Positions 1 through 9,695 of a stretch of DNA of 51,224 bases are shown here, one piece after another. The stretch comes from an uncultured Bacilli bacterium (GTDB lineage: Bacteria > Bacillota_I > Bacilli_A > RFN20 > CAG-449). A program made the translations under genes and the position numbers. The notes beneath the pieces are model-generated. The model did no database searches, was not told the origin of the DNA, and saw nothing but the letters and a program-made list of their open reading frames with translations. The DNA is taken from contig CANQTY010000005.1 of the NCBI GenBank assembly GCA_947626895.1, positions 1 through 51,224 on the forward strand, given 5' to 3'. Each line of letters opens with the position of its first letter. Position 1 is the stretch's first letter.

Positions 1-65
1 GTTAAAGAACATTGCCCCATACAAGATAAATCTTGCATTGTTAATAGTTTAAAAGATTTTTCCAT
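1..65 (-). CDS. Pyridoxamine/pyridoxal kinase, N-terminal fragment (gene runs off window start)
   Basis: Minus-strand ATG at 65-63 with AGGAGG SD at ~71-76; translates MEKSFKLLTMQDLSCMGQCSLT, resembling the PdxK/PdxY N-terminus (IQDISCVGQCSLT). Confidence 0.7.
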   Translation of the reverse strand, partial: MEKSFKLLTMQDLSCMGQCSL

Positions 66-145
66 AGATAGCCTCCTAAAAAACTATATTCATCATAGCA
101 CTTTTATTTTCTAAATAAAGTTTTAATTTAGTTTCTTTGTTTTAA

Positions 146-571
146 TTATTTTTTAAAATGAGCGTAAGTTTTATTTAGATACTCTTTTCTACATTTTTTT
201 AAAATAATTCCCTTAATTCGAGGAAGAAAAATACGAATTTCTTCTTCATCATAACCCACTTGAATGGCATGATCACTAACAATAATTGGCCTTTTTAAAA
301 TAGAAGGATACTTCATAATGAAATTGACTAGTTCATTAAAAGACATCTTATCTAAACTAATCCCTTTTTCTTTAAAAACGTTAGAGCGCGTAGAAATTAT
401 TTCATCTGTTCCATCTAAAGATTTTTCTAAAATCTCTTTAATTTCTTCATACGTTAATGCTCTTTTAAAAAAATTGATTTCTTGAAAAGGGATATGGTGC
501 TCATTGAAAAATTCTTTTACTTTCTTACAAGATGCACAAGATGGCGTAGTATATACTTTTAACATAATCAT
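146..571 (-). CDS. spx: Spx/ArsC-family regulator
   Basis: N-terminal CASC (CXXC) motif, KRPI motif, length 141 aa typical of Spx. Confidence 0.8.
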   Translation of the reverse strand: MIMLKVYTTPSCASCKKVKEFFNEHHIPFQEINFFKRALTYEEIKEILEKSLDGTDEIISTRSNVFKEKGISLDKMSFNELVNFIMKYPSILKRPIIVSDHAIQVGYDEEEIRIFLPRIKGIILKKCRKEYLNKTYAHFKK

Positions 572-654
572 CTATTAGTCTTTGTTTTCTTTTTTAAAAT
601 ATACCGAAAAGATTGTTTTCGTTTTTAAATAAAGAAAAATCATATATAATGACT

Positions 655-918
655 CTAGTTGGGATTTTGACTTTTACGCCTTTTTCGCCAAGAAATAAAT
701 CTTTTCCAGGTTTCATCAAAAAATAAAGCAAAAATTAAGATGATTAATCCTATAGGAATTAGATAAATTTCTTTCCTTGTGATTAAAAAGCCTAAAAAAG
801 GAAAAAAAGAAACATTATTACCTCCAAGAGAAAGGTAAATTAAAAGAAAAGATACTCCTAAAGAGGTCAAAATTAAACCTAACAAAAACACTAAAAGACG
901 ATATAACATATCGTTCAC
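655..918 (-). CDS. Small membrane protein, unknown function
   Basis: 87 aa ORF with hydrophobic segments. Confidence 0.5.
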   Translation of the reverse strand: MNDMLYRLLVFLLGLILTSLGVSFLLIYLSLGGNNVSFFPFLGFLITRKEIYLIPIGLIILIFALFFDETWKRFISWRKRRKSQNPN

Positions 919-952
919 CCCATTAAGTATATGTAAGAAAGGAAGATTTTAG

Positions 953-1762
953 ATGAAAAGATATTTGATAGCGTTAGATATGGATGGAACTTTATTAAAT
1001 GATGAAAAAGATATTACTCCTTTAACAAAAAAGGCGTTAATTACTTTAAAAAACATGGGACATAAGATTGTTTTTGCTTCAGGTAGACCTTATCGAACGA
1101 TGTTAAGATATTATGAGGAATTAGATATTGATACTCCTGTTATTGCCTATAATGGCGGGGCAATCTATGGCTTAAAAAGTAGCTACCCTGATATTGAAAC
1201 AACCTTTCCTTTAAGCGATGTTTTAGCAATATATAATCAATACGGTATCGAAAACTTAGAAAATACAATTTGTGAAACCGCTAAAGAAGTCTATTTGCTC
1301 CATGATGATGAAACTTTTACAACATGGTTTAATTACACACATTTAGAAAAACACATTGGAGATTTAAATGAGACTTTAAATGTTGATCCTATGACGATGT
1401 TATTTCACTTCAAAGGGAAAAATGATATGGAAGAATTAAATCAAATCGCTTCTAAAGTTAACCCTGAGTTATTTGTTCGTAGCTGGTCAGGAGGAGAATT
1501 CGCGGAACTTAGCTATAAAAAAGTATCTAAATATCATGCTTTAAGAGATATTGCTTCCTTTTATCATATTCCAAACACACGTATCATCGCTTTTGGAGAT
1601 GCTGGAAATGATATTGAAATGTTAAGCAATGTAGGTGTTTCCGTAGCGATGAAAAATGGCACAGAACATACATTAGAAAAAGCAATGCACGTGACTAAAG
1701 AAGATAATAATCACGATGGCATTGCCTTGTTTTTAAATGAATTTTTTAATTTAAACGATTAA
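953..1762 (+). CDS. Cof-type HAD-superfamily phosphatase
   Basis: DMDGTLL motif I, ASGRP motif II, GDAGNDIEM motif IV. Confidence 0.9.
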   Translation: MKRYLIALDMDGTLLNDEKDITPLTKKALITLKNMGHKIVFASGRPYRTMLRYYEELDIDTPVIAYNGGAIYGLKSSYPDIETTFPLSDVLAIYNQYGIENLENTICETAKEVYLLHDDETFTTWFNYTHLEKHIGDLNETLNVDPMTMLFHFKGKNDMEELNQIASKVNPELFVRSWSGGEFAELSYKKVSKYHALRDIASFYHIPNTRIIAFGDAGNDIEMLSNVGVSVAMKNGTEHTLEKAMHVTKEDNNHDGIALFLNEFFNLND

Positions 1763-2211
1763 TTTTTTACTTGAGTTCCACAATTGGGGCAAAACTTATC
1801 ACTTTCATTGATTTTTGCTCCACAAGTTGGACAAAAATGAATGGTTTCCCCATCTTGAGGCATAAAATCTCTATATGTAGGGGTAGGATTATTGGTAACA
1901 ATAGGTTTGTTATTTTTACTCGCCTTAATCGCTCCGACAATAATAAGGACAAATCCAACAATTCCAGCAATAACACAAAGTACAATAAGAAGCATTGGAA
2001 TTAAAAATCCTGGATTAGAAGCTAAATTATTAAGCATTCTGTTGTAATTTGCAGAAGCAGAATCTACATATTCATTTGGATAAATACCATAACCCAACAT
2101 GACATTATAGGTTGTAACCATCATGATAACATAGGAAATAATTCCAATGATGATCGCGCTAATTAAGGTAGCGACACCTGCAATAAGTAAACTTGGTTTT
2201 TTCTTTTTCAT
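1759..2211 (-). CDS. Membrane protein with C-terminal zinc ribbon
   Basis: Two TM segments; CPTCGAKINESDKFCPNCG double CXXC zinc ribbon. Confidence 0.75.
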   Translation of the reverse strand: MKKKKPSLLIAGVATLISAIIIGIISYVIMMVTTYNVMLGYGIYPNEYVDSASANYNRMLNNLASNPGFLIPMLLIVLCVIAGIVGFVLIIVGAIKASKNNKPIVTNNPTPTYRDFMPQDGETIHFCPTCGAKINESDKFCPNCGTQVKN

Positions 2212-2212
2212 A

Positions 2213-3913
2213 TTAGAGATGTAATTCCTTTAAAATTGCTTGATGTAAAGCTTTTGGTTTTGCTAAAGCTTCGTTTTTAGAAGAAGAAACTGCGCCATAA
2301 TAGAACTTACATTTAGGTTCAGTTCCAGATGGACGGATACTTACTGTTGAACCATCTTCTAAATAATATTTTAAGACATCAGATGTTGGTAAACCTTCAA
2401 TCTTACTTTCTTCCTTTTTCACATAGTCATAACGGACATCAAGAAGATAATCTTCTAAAGCGACAACTTTATATCCCCCGATTTCTTTAAAAGGATTTGC
2501 TCTTGTGCTTTCCATGATTTGCTTCATCTTTTCTCCACCTTCTTGACCTTCAAAGTAGATAGAATAGAGTTCATCATGGTGATAACCAAATTTTTGTTCA
2601 ACTTCTTCCATCACTTCATCAAGACGTTTACCATGTAAGAGATGGTAATTAACCATTTCAGAAACAATGACTAAAGCTTGTAAAGAATCTTTATCACGGA
2701 CAAAAGGTTTGACTAGATATCCATAACTTTCTTCATAACCGAATTCAAAAGTCTTTTCTTTTGTTAATTCATAATGATGAATACGATCTCCAATAAACTT
2801 AAAGCCTGTGAGTAAGGACTCAACACTTAATCCATAACTTTTAGCAATTTTTGTACCAAGAGATGAGGTAACAATCGTATTAAACATCACACCGTTTTTC
2901 AATAATAATCCTAGTTTTTTTCTTTCCCCTAGAACATAATCGATTAGCAATGCACCAGTTTCATTACCAGTATAAAGTTGATATTCTCCTTTAGAATTTA
3001 AGAAAGCAATGCCAACTCTATCTGCATCTGGATCGGTTGTTAAAATTAAATCCGCATGATATTTTTTGGCATATTCTAACGCTAATTCATAAGCTTCTTT
3101 ATTTTCAGGATTCGGGGATTTTGTATGTGAAAATAAAGGATCTGGACTACATTGTTCTTCTACAGGAATGACATTATAATTTAAATCTTTAAAGATTTCC
3201 ATGGCATTCATGTAGCTAGTTCCATGCTGGGGTGAAAAGACGATTTTAATTTTACTCTTGTCTAATTCAGGGTGAAGAGCAATACTTTCCACTTCTTTAC
3301 GATATTTTTCATCCATAGATTTATCTAAGGTGATAATTGGAGCACTTTCATTTCCAATCTTTACATCTAATTCAAAACCTAAAGAATCGATAATATCGAC
3401 AAGACGCTTAATACATGATGGAACAAGTTGACAACCAGTTTCATCATAAACTTTATAACCATTATATTCTTTTGGATTATGTGAGGCAGTAATCATCACC
3501 CCTCCACAGGCATGCGTTTCACGAACCGCAAAGGATAATTCTGGAGTGGGTCTTAACGCATCAAATAGATAAGCTTTAATGCCGAATGAGGATAATACTT
3601 TCGCGGTTTCTAAGGCAAATTCACGCGAGTATAATCGGTTATCATGAGAAATACAAACACCCATTTCTTTGGCATTTTCGTATTTTTCTAATAAGAATTT
3701 AGCAAATCCTACAGTCGCACGCGCAACAATTTTCACGTTTAGACGATTGCTACCAGGTCCTAGGATTCCTCGAATTCCTGCAGTACCAAATTCAAGATCG
3801 CGATAAAAGGCATCATTCATTTGCTCTTTTGTCATAGCTTTTAGTGTTTCTTTGTCTTCTGGAGAAACACTTGGGTCAGTTAACCAACGTTCATACTTTT
3901 CTTCAATTGTCAT
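2213..3913 (-). CDS. Phosphoglucomutase/phosphomannomutase
   Basis: TASHNPKEYNGYK active-site serine loop, DPDADRVG metal loop, RPSGTEPK phosphate loop; ORF track extends to 3928 but the ATG at 3913 gives an ATGA overlap with the upstream gene. Confidence 0.92.
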   Translation of the reverse strand: MTIEEKYERWLTDPSVSPEDKETLKAMTKEQMNDAFYRDLEFGTAGIRGILGPGSNRLNVKIVARATVGFAKFLLEKYENAKEMGVCISHDNRLYSREFALETAKVLSSFGIKAYLFDALRPTPELSFAVRETHACGGVMITASHNPKEYNGYKVYDETGCQLVPSCIKRLVDIIDSLGFELDVKIGNESAPIITLDKSMDEKYRKEVESIALHPELDKSKIKIVFSPQHGTSYMNAMEIFKDLNYNVIPVEEQCSPDPLFSHTKSPNPENKEAYELALEYAKKYHADLILTTDPDADRVGIAFLNSKGEYQLYTGNETGALLIDYVLGERKKLGLLLKNGVMFNTIVTSSLGTKIAKSYGLSVESLLTGFKFIGDRIHHYELTKEKTFEFGYEESYGYLVKPFVRDKDSLQALVIVSEMVNYHLLHGKRLDEVMEEVEQKFGYHHDELYSIYFEGQEGGEKMKQIMESTRANPFKEIGGYKVVALEDYLLDVRYDYVKKEESKIEGLPTSDVLKYYLEDGSTVSIRPSGTEPKCKFYYGAVSSSKNEALAKPKALHQAILKELHL

Positions 3914-4617
3914 TTTTTCTCCTCCCATTCTTCAACAGATGAAACAATCGATTCAAATTCTCTGATTTCTTTTTGATATCCTTTATATTCTAGCCAAGCA
4001 AGTAAGTATTGATTCTTTTCAAAATCTTTAGCAAAATCGTTAATCATTGTTGGGCTAAGAATCATTTCAAAGAACGATTTTACATCTTTATAACCTCTTC
4101 TACGATAAACAATTTCATCCCTTTTATCAAGATGAAAGCCCAATTTAAAATAGGCACGAGCCTCGTTTAATAAAAATTCGTGCTCTAAGCATAAAACGGT
4201 TTCATAGAGTTTACTTTGCATGTGATCATCTCCGACATGACGCATGTAATAAGATAATAATCCATAACGTAAAAAATCTTGCATATAAATATCTATCTGG
4301 GGTGCTCCATTTAAGATACGATTTCCGATTTTTTCATAACTTTTATATTGTACACCATAATATTGCAAGGGTAACACTGGGGCAAAAAGATATTGAATTT
4401 TAAATAAAAATACTTCTTTTGAGGTTTCACTACTTCTTAATTCTTCAACCTTTTTATAAAGTTCTTCATCATACTTTTTTAAAATTGTTAAAAAGTTTTT
4501 AGTATTGATTAAAGCAAAAGATTCTTCGGGATATAAATAGATTTTACTTCCGAATTCTTTTAAAGAGAAAAATTCTTCATCACGAATATGAATATTAAAC
4601 TTTATTTTATGATTCAT
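3910..4617 (-). CDS. Hypothetical protein
   Basis: 235 aa ORF, ATGA overlap with neighbour; no family recognised. Confidence 0.6.
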   Translation of the reverse strand: MNHKIKFNIHIRDEEFFSLKEFGSKIYLYPEESFALINTKNFLTILKKYDEELYKKVEELRSSETSKEVFLFKIQYLFAPVLPLQYYGVQYKSYEKIGNRILNGAPQIDIYMQDFLRYGLLSYYMRHVGDDHMQSKLYETVLCLEHEFLLNEARAYFKLGFHLDKRDEIVYRRRGYKDVKSFFEMILSPTMINDFAKDFEKNQYLLAWLEYKGYQKEIREFESIVSSVEEWEEKK

Positions 4618-5675
4618 GCGATAAATCCTTTCGTAATTAAAATGTAACAGATAACTAAATAAATAAGTAATAAGAAGATGAATTCTAGTAAAACGATTTC
4701 ATAACCAAACATATTATCTTCTGGTAAACCATCTTTTTCATTGATTTTGAGCATATATTTTAAGGCTCTATATTCTTGATCTAAATTTGAATATGGCTTA
4801 CAAGTTCCTTCGATTTCCTTCTTTTTTTGAATACAGGTAAGGATATAATGATATAGTTTTTCTGTCGTATGATTAATCTTTAAGACGATATCTTGAGAAT
4901 GTGTAAATAAGACATCTTGTGCCCAAAAGTACTTTCGCATATGATATCTTCTACGTGAAATAGAAAACATCCATAAAAAATCTGCAAAAAATATAAAGAA
5001 ATAAATTGCAAATAAAGGATAAGCAAAATAGGCTCTAGTTAAATCAAATTTGAAGACTGGATAAATGATGTTGTCCTTTAAGAAGAACAATAAAATTAAA
5101 CATAGGCTCATCAAGAGTAAAAAGATTCCATAACCTATTTTTGAACCGGGGATTTTGCGCTTATGTGGTACATTTTTAGGCCGCATAATTAAAATTTGTA
5201 AAGGATCTAGTACAACTTTAATCACTTCTTTTCGCCATTGAATCATCGAACGTTTGACCATTTCAATTTTATAGTCATTCGAATAATTTTCTAGCATGAT
5301 GACATCTCCTAGATAGGTTTCTTTACCATCAAAATCCACGGCAATACGTGATAAAAGAACTTCATTTTTATTTTTAAAACATAAGAAGGGATTTAAGAAA
5401 CGACGATTTTGGACGCTATGCCATAAATATAGAGCATGAGCATAACAGATAAAATAAACCTTTAATGTCTCCATTTCTGTATGCGTTAATAATTCATATT
5501 CCTTCTTTAATAATTCATATCTAGGTGAAGATTTTTCCTCTTCGCTACGGAAAAAGTCTCTTAAATTTTTCATTACATCCGTATCTAAAAATTGCTTTTG
5601 ACGAGCCTCTTTTGTCGAATCATCATGAACATTAAAGAGTTCTCCAAGAAGAAGGAGTTTATCACTTTGCTTCAT
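4614..5675 (-). CDS. Hypothetical multi-TM membrane protein
   Basis: 353 aa, about 3 TM helices in the C-terminal half; ATGA overlap with upstream ORF. Confidence 0.6.
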   Translation of the reverse strand: MKQSDKLLLLGELFNVHDDSTKEARQKQFLDTDVMKNLRDFFRSEEEKSSPRYELLKKEYELLTHTEMETLKVYFICYAHALYLWHSVQNRRFLNPFLCFKNKNEVLLSRIAVDFDGKETYLGDVIMLENYSNDYKIEMVKRSMIQWRKEVIKVVLDPLQILIMRPKNVPHKRKIPGSKIGYGIFLLLMSLCLILLFFLKDNIIYPVFKFDLTRAYFAYPLFAIYFFIFFADFLWMFSISRRRYHMRKYFWAQDVLFTHSQDIVLKINHTTEKLYHYILTCIQKKKEIEGTCKPYSNLDQEYRALKYMLKINEKDGLPEDNMFGYEIVLLEFIFLLLIYLVICYILITKGFIA

Positions 5676-6193
5676 ACGTTCATCACCACATTTCCTAAAC
5701 TAATAAATAGGCGATTTAAAAATCCCCCATAAAAGTCCCATAAGGGCGCAAGTGCGCTACAACCAAATGCCACAGTCGTGGCAATAAAACCAATGTTACA
5801 AATAACAAAAAGAATCTTTAAAATCTTTAAATTAATGCCTTTATTTTTTTGAAATGGAGAACGTTCCTTAATGATAAAATGGAAGATTCCTAAAAAAACA
5901 TAAATCAAGATAATAAAGATGATAAAAAACAACATAAAACGAATAATTTGTATAACATCTTCCTTTGGTAAAGCTACATTTTCAAAATAAAATCCGCCTT
6001 TTTGATAGATTTTATTGACGACTTTAGAAAATAAATGCGTCTGTCCTTTTGGAAAAAGTAAAGTCAAAAGAAAAGTACATAAAAACGCTAGAGCAAAAGA
6101 TAAAAACACTTTGATATTTTTCCAAACAGATTGTCCGATAGGAACAACAGAGAAAATGAGTAATATGACAACAAAAATCAAAGAGGTATACAT
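5672..6193 (-). CDS. Hypothetical membrane protein (possibly CvpA-like)
   Basis: 173 aa, about 4 TM segments; overlaps rluD-like stop by one nt. Confidence 0.55.
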   Translation of the reverse strand: MYTSLIFVVILLIFSVVPIGQSVWKNIKVFLSFALAFLCTFLLTLLFPKGQTHLFSKVVNKIYQKGGFYFENVALPKEDVIQIIRFMLFFIIFIILIYVFLGIFHFIIKERSPFQKNKGINLKILKILFVICNIGFIATTVAFGCSALAPLWDFYGGFLNRLFISLGNVVMNV

Positions 6194-7164
6194 TATTTAT
6201 TCCCCCTTAATTTTTCTAATATTTCTTGCTCTTTACGTGGAAGTTCCATAATAAATTCTTGGTTTGATAAATAGCTTAATTTACCTTCAATTTTACCAAA
6301 AGATAAGCTTCTTGCATGAAGAAATTGATTTTTGTATTGATATTCTTTTTCAAAGATTTTATTTTTTGCAAAATCACCATATTTCGCATCTCCACATATG
6401 GGATAACCAATATAAGCAAAATGCGCTCGTAGTTGATGGAAACGACCTGTAATTAAGCGAGCCTGAACTAAAGTTTTATCTTTAAAGTTTTCCATAATCC
6501 AATATTGGCTAATTGCCTCTTTTCCTCCTTTAGCAATAGGAGTAACAAAGACCATCCCCTTTTTTTCATCCTTTTTTAAAGGAAAAGAGATTTCTCCATC
6601 TTTAGTTAATTTACCCTCAAGAAGAGCGATATAATCTTTAGAGATTTCTTCATGCGTTTTAAATAATTTAAATAATTCCTGTAGACTTTCTAAATTCTTT
6701 CCAAAAGCAACAATTCCTGAAGTATTACGGTCTAGGCGATGTGCTGGACTTGGACAAAATCCATGACTTGAGGGATCATATTCTCCTTTATTAGCAAGAT
6801 AATTTAAAACTTGATTTGTTAATGTTAGACGTTTTTCATCTTGATCACCATGGACTAAAATACCCTTATTTTTCGCTACGAAAAGAACATTTTCATCTTC
6901 GTAGATGATTTGAATATCACTTTTTACTTTATAAAATGGTTTTACTTTGATAAATTCTTCAAGCTTTTCATCGGGAACATAAATGCGTAACACATCATTT
7001 TCTTTTAAGATGTAAGAAATATTGATTGGTTTACCATTTACTTTAATATCTTTAATACGAAAAAGTTTATAAATATAGCTTAAAGGAGCGTCAGATAAAT
7101 ATTGGCGAACAAATTTATCGACACGTTTTCCTGCTTCCTTATGAGAAATCGAAATTTCCTTCAT
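6193..7164 (-). CDS. RluA/RluD-family pseudouridine synthase
   Basis: N-terminal S4 domain; AHRLDRNTSGIV catalytic motif; GRFHQLRAHFAYIGYPICGDAKYG. Confidence 0.93.
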   Translation of the reverse strand: MKEISISHKEAGKRVDKFVRQYLSDAPLSYIYKLFRIKDIKVNGKPINISYILKENDVLRIYVPDEKLEEFIKVKPFYKVKSDIQIIYEDENVLFVAKNKGILVHGDQDEKRLTLTNQVLNYLANKGEYDPSSHGFCPSPAHRLDRNTSGIVAFGKNLESLQELFKLFKTHEEISKDYIALLEGKLTKDGEISFPLKKDEKKGMVFVTPIAKGGKEAISQYWIMENFKDKTLVQARLITGRFHQLRAHFAYIGYPICGDAKYGDFAKNKIFEKEYQYKNQFLHARSLSFGKIEGKLSYLSNQEFIMELPRKEQEILEKLRGNK

Positions 7165-7216
7165 CGCTTGTTCCTTTCTTACTTATACAAATTGCCTCTT
7201 TTTTATTATACTTTAA

Positions 7217-7260
7217 AGGTAAAAAAAAAGAAATGAGATAAGCTTTTTTCTTCATTTCTT
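7217..7260 (-). terminator. Rho-independent terminator of proS
   Basis: AAGAAATGA (7228-7236)/TCATTTCTT (7252-7260) inverted repeat followed on the minus strand by a T-tract. Confidence 0.7.
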
Positions 7261-7270
7261 CTTTTGATTT

Positions 7271-8974
7271 TTATTTTGCTTTTAAAAGTTCTTCCATTTT
7301 TTGCATTACTTCCTCATAAGAAAGTTCTACTTTGATATTTCCTTCACGAATCTTAAATTCTACGATATTTTCACTTGCTTTTCTTCCGACGATAATTTGC
7401 AGAGGAATGCCGATTAAATCCCAATCTTTAAATTTAAAGCCTGCTTTTAAATCACGATCATCTAAAATAATTTCAGAATTAAATTTAGATAATTCCTCAT
7501 AAAGTTTATCCGCGAGAGTTTTTTGTACATTATCATCATAATTAATTGCAATGATAACTAAAGGATAAGGAGCGACTTCAATAGGAAAACAAATTCCATT
7601 TTCATCATGATGTTGCTCTATTATTGCTGCAAAAGTTCTCGTTACTCCAATTCCATAGCATCCCATATACATAGGAACTAATTTTCCATCTTGGTTAAGG
7701 TAAGAACAATTCATGGGTTCAGAATACTTGGTACCTAATTTAAATAATTGACCGACCTCAATTCCTCTTTCACTATGTAAAGGTGCACCACATTCAGGGC
7801 AAAAATCTCCTTCATGAGCGATATGTAAATTCATAATTGTTCCCTTAAAATCCCTTTCGTAATTCGCGTTTATATAATGATAATCTTTTTTATTTGCTCC
7901 CATTACACCATTTTGAATTTTTGTTACTGCAGGATCGATAAAAACATCAAGATTGCAATCTTTTGGACCAATAAATCCTAAAGGTAGATGAAGGGAAGTG
8001 ATTTCCTCTTCACTTGCTAAACGTACAAAAGCTTCTGAGGATTTAAAAGCATTAACCACTTGAATAAAGTTAATTTCACTATCCCCACGTACTAAAAATA
8101 GGGCATATTTTTTGCTAGCTTCATCAAAGTAAATCATACTCTTAATCATCTTAGATAATGGGACATTTAAAAAGGAAGCAACTTCTTCACATGCCTTTTG
8201 ATTGGGAGTAGAAACTAACGCCAATTCTTTGGTAGTTTCTTTTTCATTATCAACCAAAAGTGATGTTGCCTTTTCTTCATCCGCGGCATAACCACAATTA
8301 TCACAATAAATAATATTGCTTTCCCCAACTTCACTTAGAGCCATAAATTGATGTGAAGTACTACCTCCAATGGCGCCAGTATCCGCTAAAACGACCTTAA
8401 ATTTTAAGCCTAAGCGAGTGAATATACGATCATAAGTACGATACATTTCCATATAGGACTTGTTACTTGCTTTTTCGTCTACATCAAAAGAATAGGCATC
8501 TTTCATTACAAATTCTCGACCTCTCATTAAGCCAAATCGAGGTCTCATTTCATCACGATATTTTGTTTGAATTTGATAAATGTTTAAGGGTAATGATTTA
8601 TAAGATTTCACCATAGAACGTACTAAATCGGTAAATATTTCTTCATGCGTGGGACCTAGACAAAAATCTCGATCATGACGATCTTTAAAACGAAATAATT
8701 CGGGACCATATTTTTTCCATCTGCCTGATTCTTCCCATAATTCTTTAGGTTGAATTGCACTTGATAATATTTCTTGTGCGCCTGCTTTATCCATTTCTTC
8801 ACGAATTATATTTTCAATTTTTTGTAGGGATTTAAGTCCCATTGGTAAATAAGTATAAACTCCAGCGACTAATTTTTTCATTAAACCTGCGCGAAGCATA
8901 TAGATATGGGAGTCAATAATTGCTTCCGCGGGGGCTTCTTTTAAAGTTGGAATTAACATTTTGGACGCTTTCAT
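7271..8974 (-). CDS. proS: Prolyl-tRNA synthetase
   Basis: Class II aaRS motifs; GPTHEEIFTDL; RPRFGLMRGREFVMKDAYSFD; YbaK-like insertion; IGVTRTFAAIIEQ. Confidence 0.96.
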   Translation of the reverse strand: MKASKMLIPTLKEAPAEAIIDSHIYMLRAGLMKKLVAGVYTYLPMGLKSLQKIENIIREEMDKAGAQEILSSAIQPKELWEESGRWKKYGPELFRFKDRHDRDFCLGPTHEEIFTDLVRSMVKSYKSLPLNIYQIQTKYRDEMRPRFGLMRGREFVMKDAYSFDVDEKASNKSYMEMYRTYDRIFTRLGLKFKVVLADTGAIGGSTSHQFMALSEVGESNIIYCDNCGYAADEEKATSLLVDNEKETTKELALVSTPNQKACEEVASFLNVPLSKMIKSMIYFDEASKKYALFLVRGDSEINFIQVVNAFKSSEAFVRLASEEEITSLHLPLGFIGPKDCNLDVFIDPAVTKIQNGVMGANKKDYHYINANYERDFKGTIMNLHIAHEGDFCPECGAPLHSERGIEVGQLFKLGTKYSEPMNCSYLNQDGKLVPMYMGCYGIGVTRTFAAIIEQHHDENGICFPIEVAPYPLVIIAINYDDNVQKTLADKLYEELSKFNSEIILDDRDLKAGFKFKDWDLIGIPLQIIVGRKASENIVEFKIREGNIKVELSYEEVMQKMEELLKAK

Positions 8975-9131
8975 AGATGAATTTTCTCCTTTTTGCTTTT
9001 TTATTCTACCTTTTTTTAAATCTAGTTACAAGTTATAAGAAAAGGAATTAAAACTCTTAAATCTTCTTTATATACACTTTTTTAGAAAACGTGCTATCAT
9101 AATACTAATCAAAGAAAAAGAGGACTATTAA

Positions 9132-9644
9132 ATGGAAGAAACAAAGGAAAACCAATATCATAAGGAGACAAAAAAAGAACTATTTTTTGAAATTATTCGC
9201 TTCTTAATTGTCGGAGGTACTGCCACGATTATTGATTATGCTATATTTTACCTTTTTAGAGAGGTTCTTCTTCCTGCTAGACTTATCGAAAATAATGGAG
9301 TTTGGGATATCTTTTCAATCATTATTGCCACAGCCTTAGGTTTTACGGGAGGATTAATTGTCAATTGGTTATTATCGATTTCTTTTGTCTTTAAAAATGT
9401 CAAAGATAAAAAAGCATCTAGATCTAAAAAATCCTTTATTATCTTTACTCTTATAGGGTTAATTGGACTAGGAATTACAGAACTTGGTATGCTTCTTGGA
9501 GTGAATCTTTTACCCGATTTTGCCATATTTGGAATGGATAAATTATTTAACCTAGCCATGAAAGAATGGGTCATGAAAGTCATTATGACTATCATCGTCT
9601 TAGTTTGGAATTATGTTGGTAGAAAAATCTTTGTTTTTAAATAG
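9132..9644 (+). CDS. GtrA family membrane protein
   Basis: Four TM; RFLIVGGTATIIDYAIFYL and NWLLSISFVFK motifs. Confidence 0.85.
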   Translation: MEETKENQYHKETKKELFFEIIRFLIVGGTATIIDYAIFYLFREVLLPARLIENNGVWDIFSIIIATALGFTGGLIVNWLLSISFVFKNVKDKKASRSKKSFIIFTLIGLIGLGITELGMLLGVNLLPDFAIFGMDKLFNLAMKEWVMKVIMTIIVLVWNYVGRKIFVFK

Positions 9645-9695
9645 AGTATCAAGGTAAAAACTATATATATATTAAATAAGGAAGGAGGTGAAATC

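Noticed and set aside
8975-9131. T-box leader for proS
   Set aside because: Short AT-rich intergenic region with no T-box-like conserved sequence or antiterminator seen
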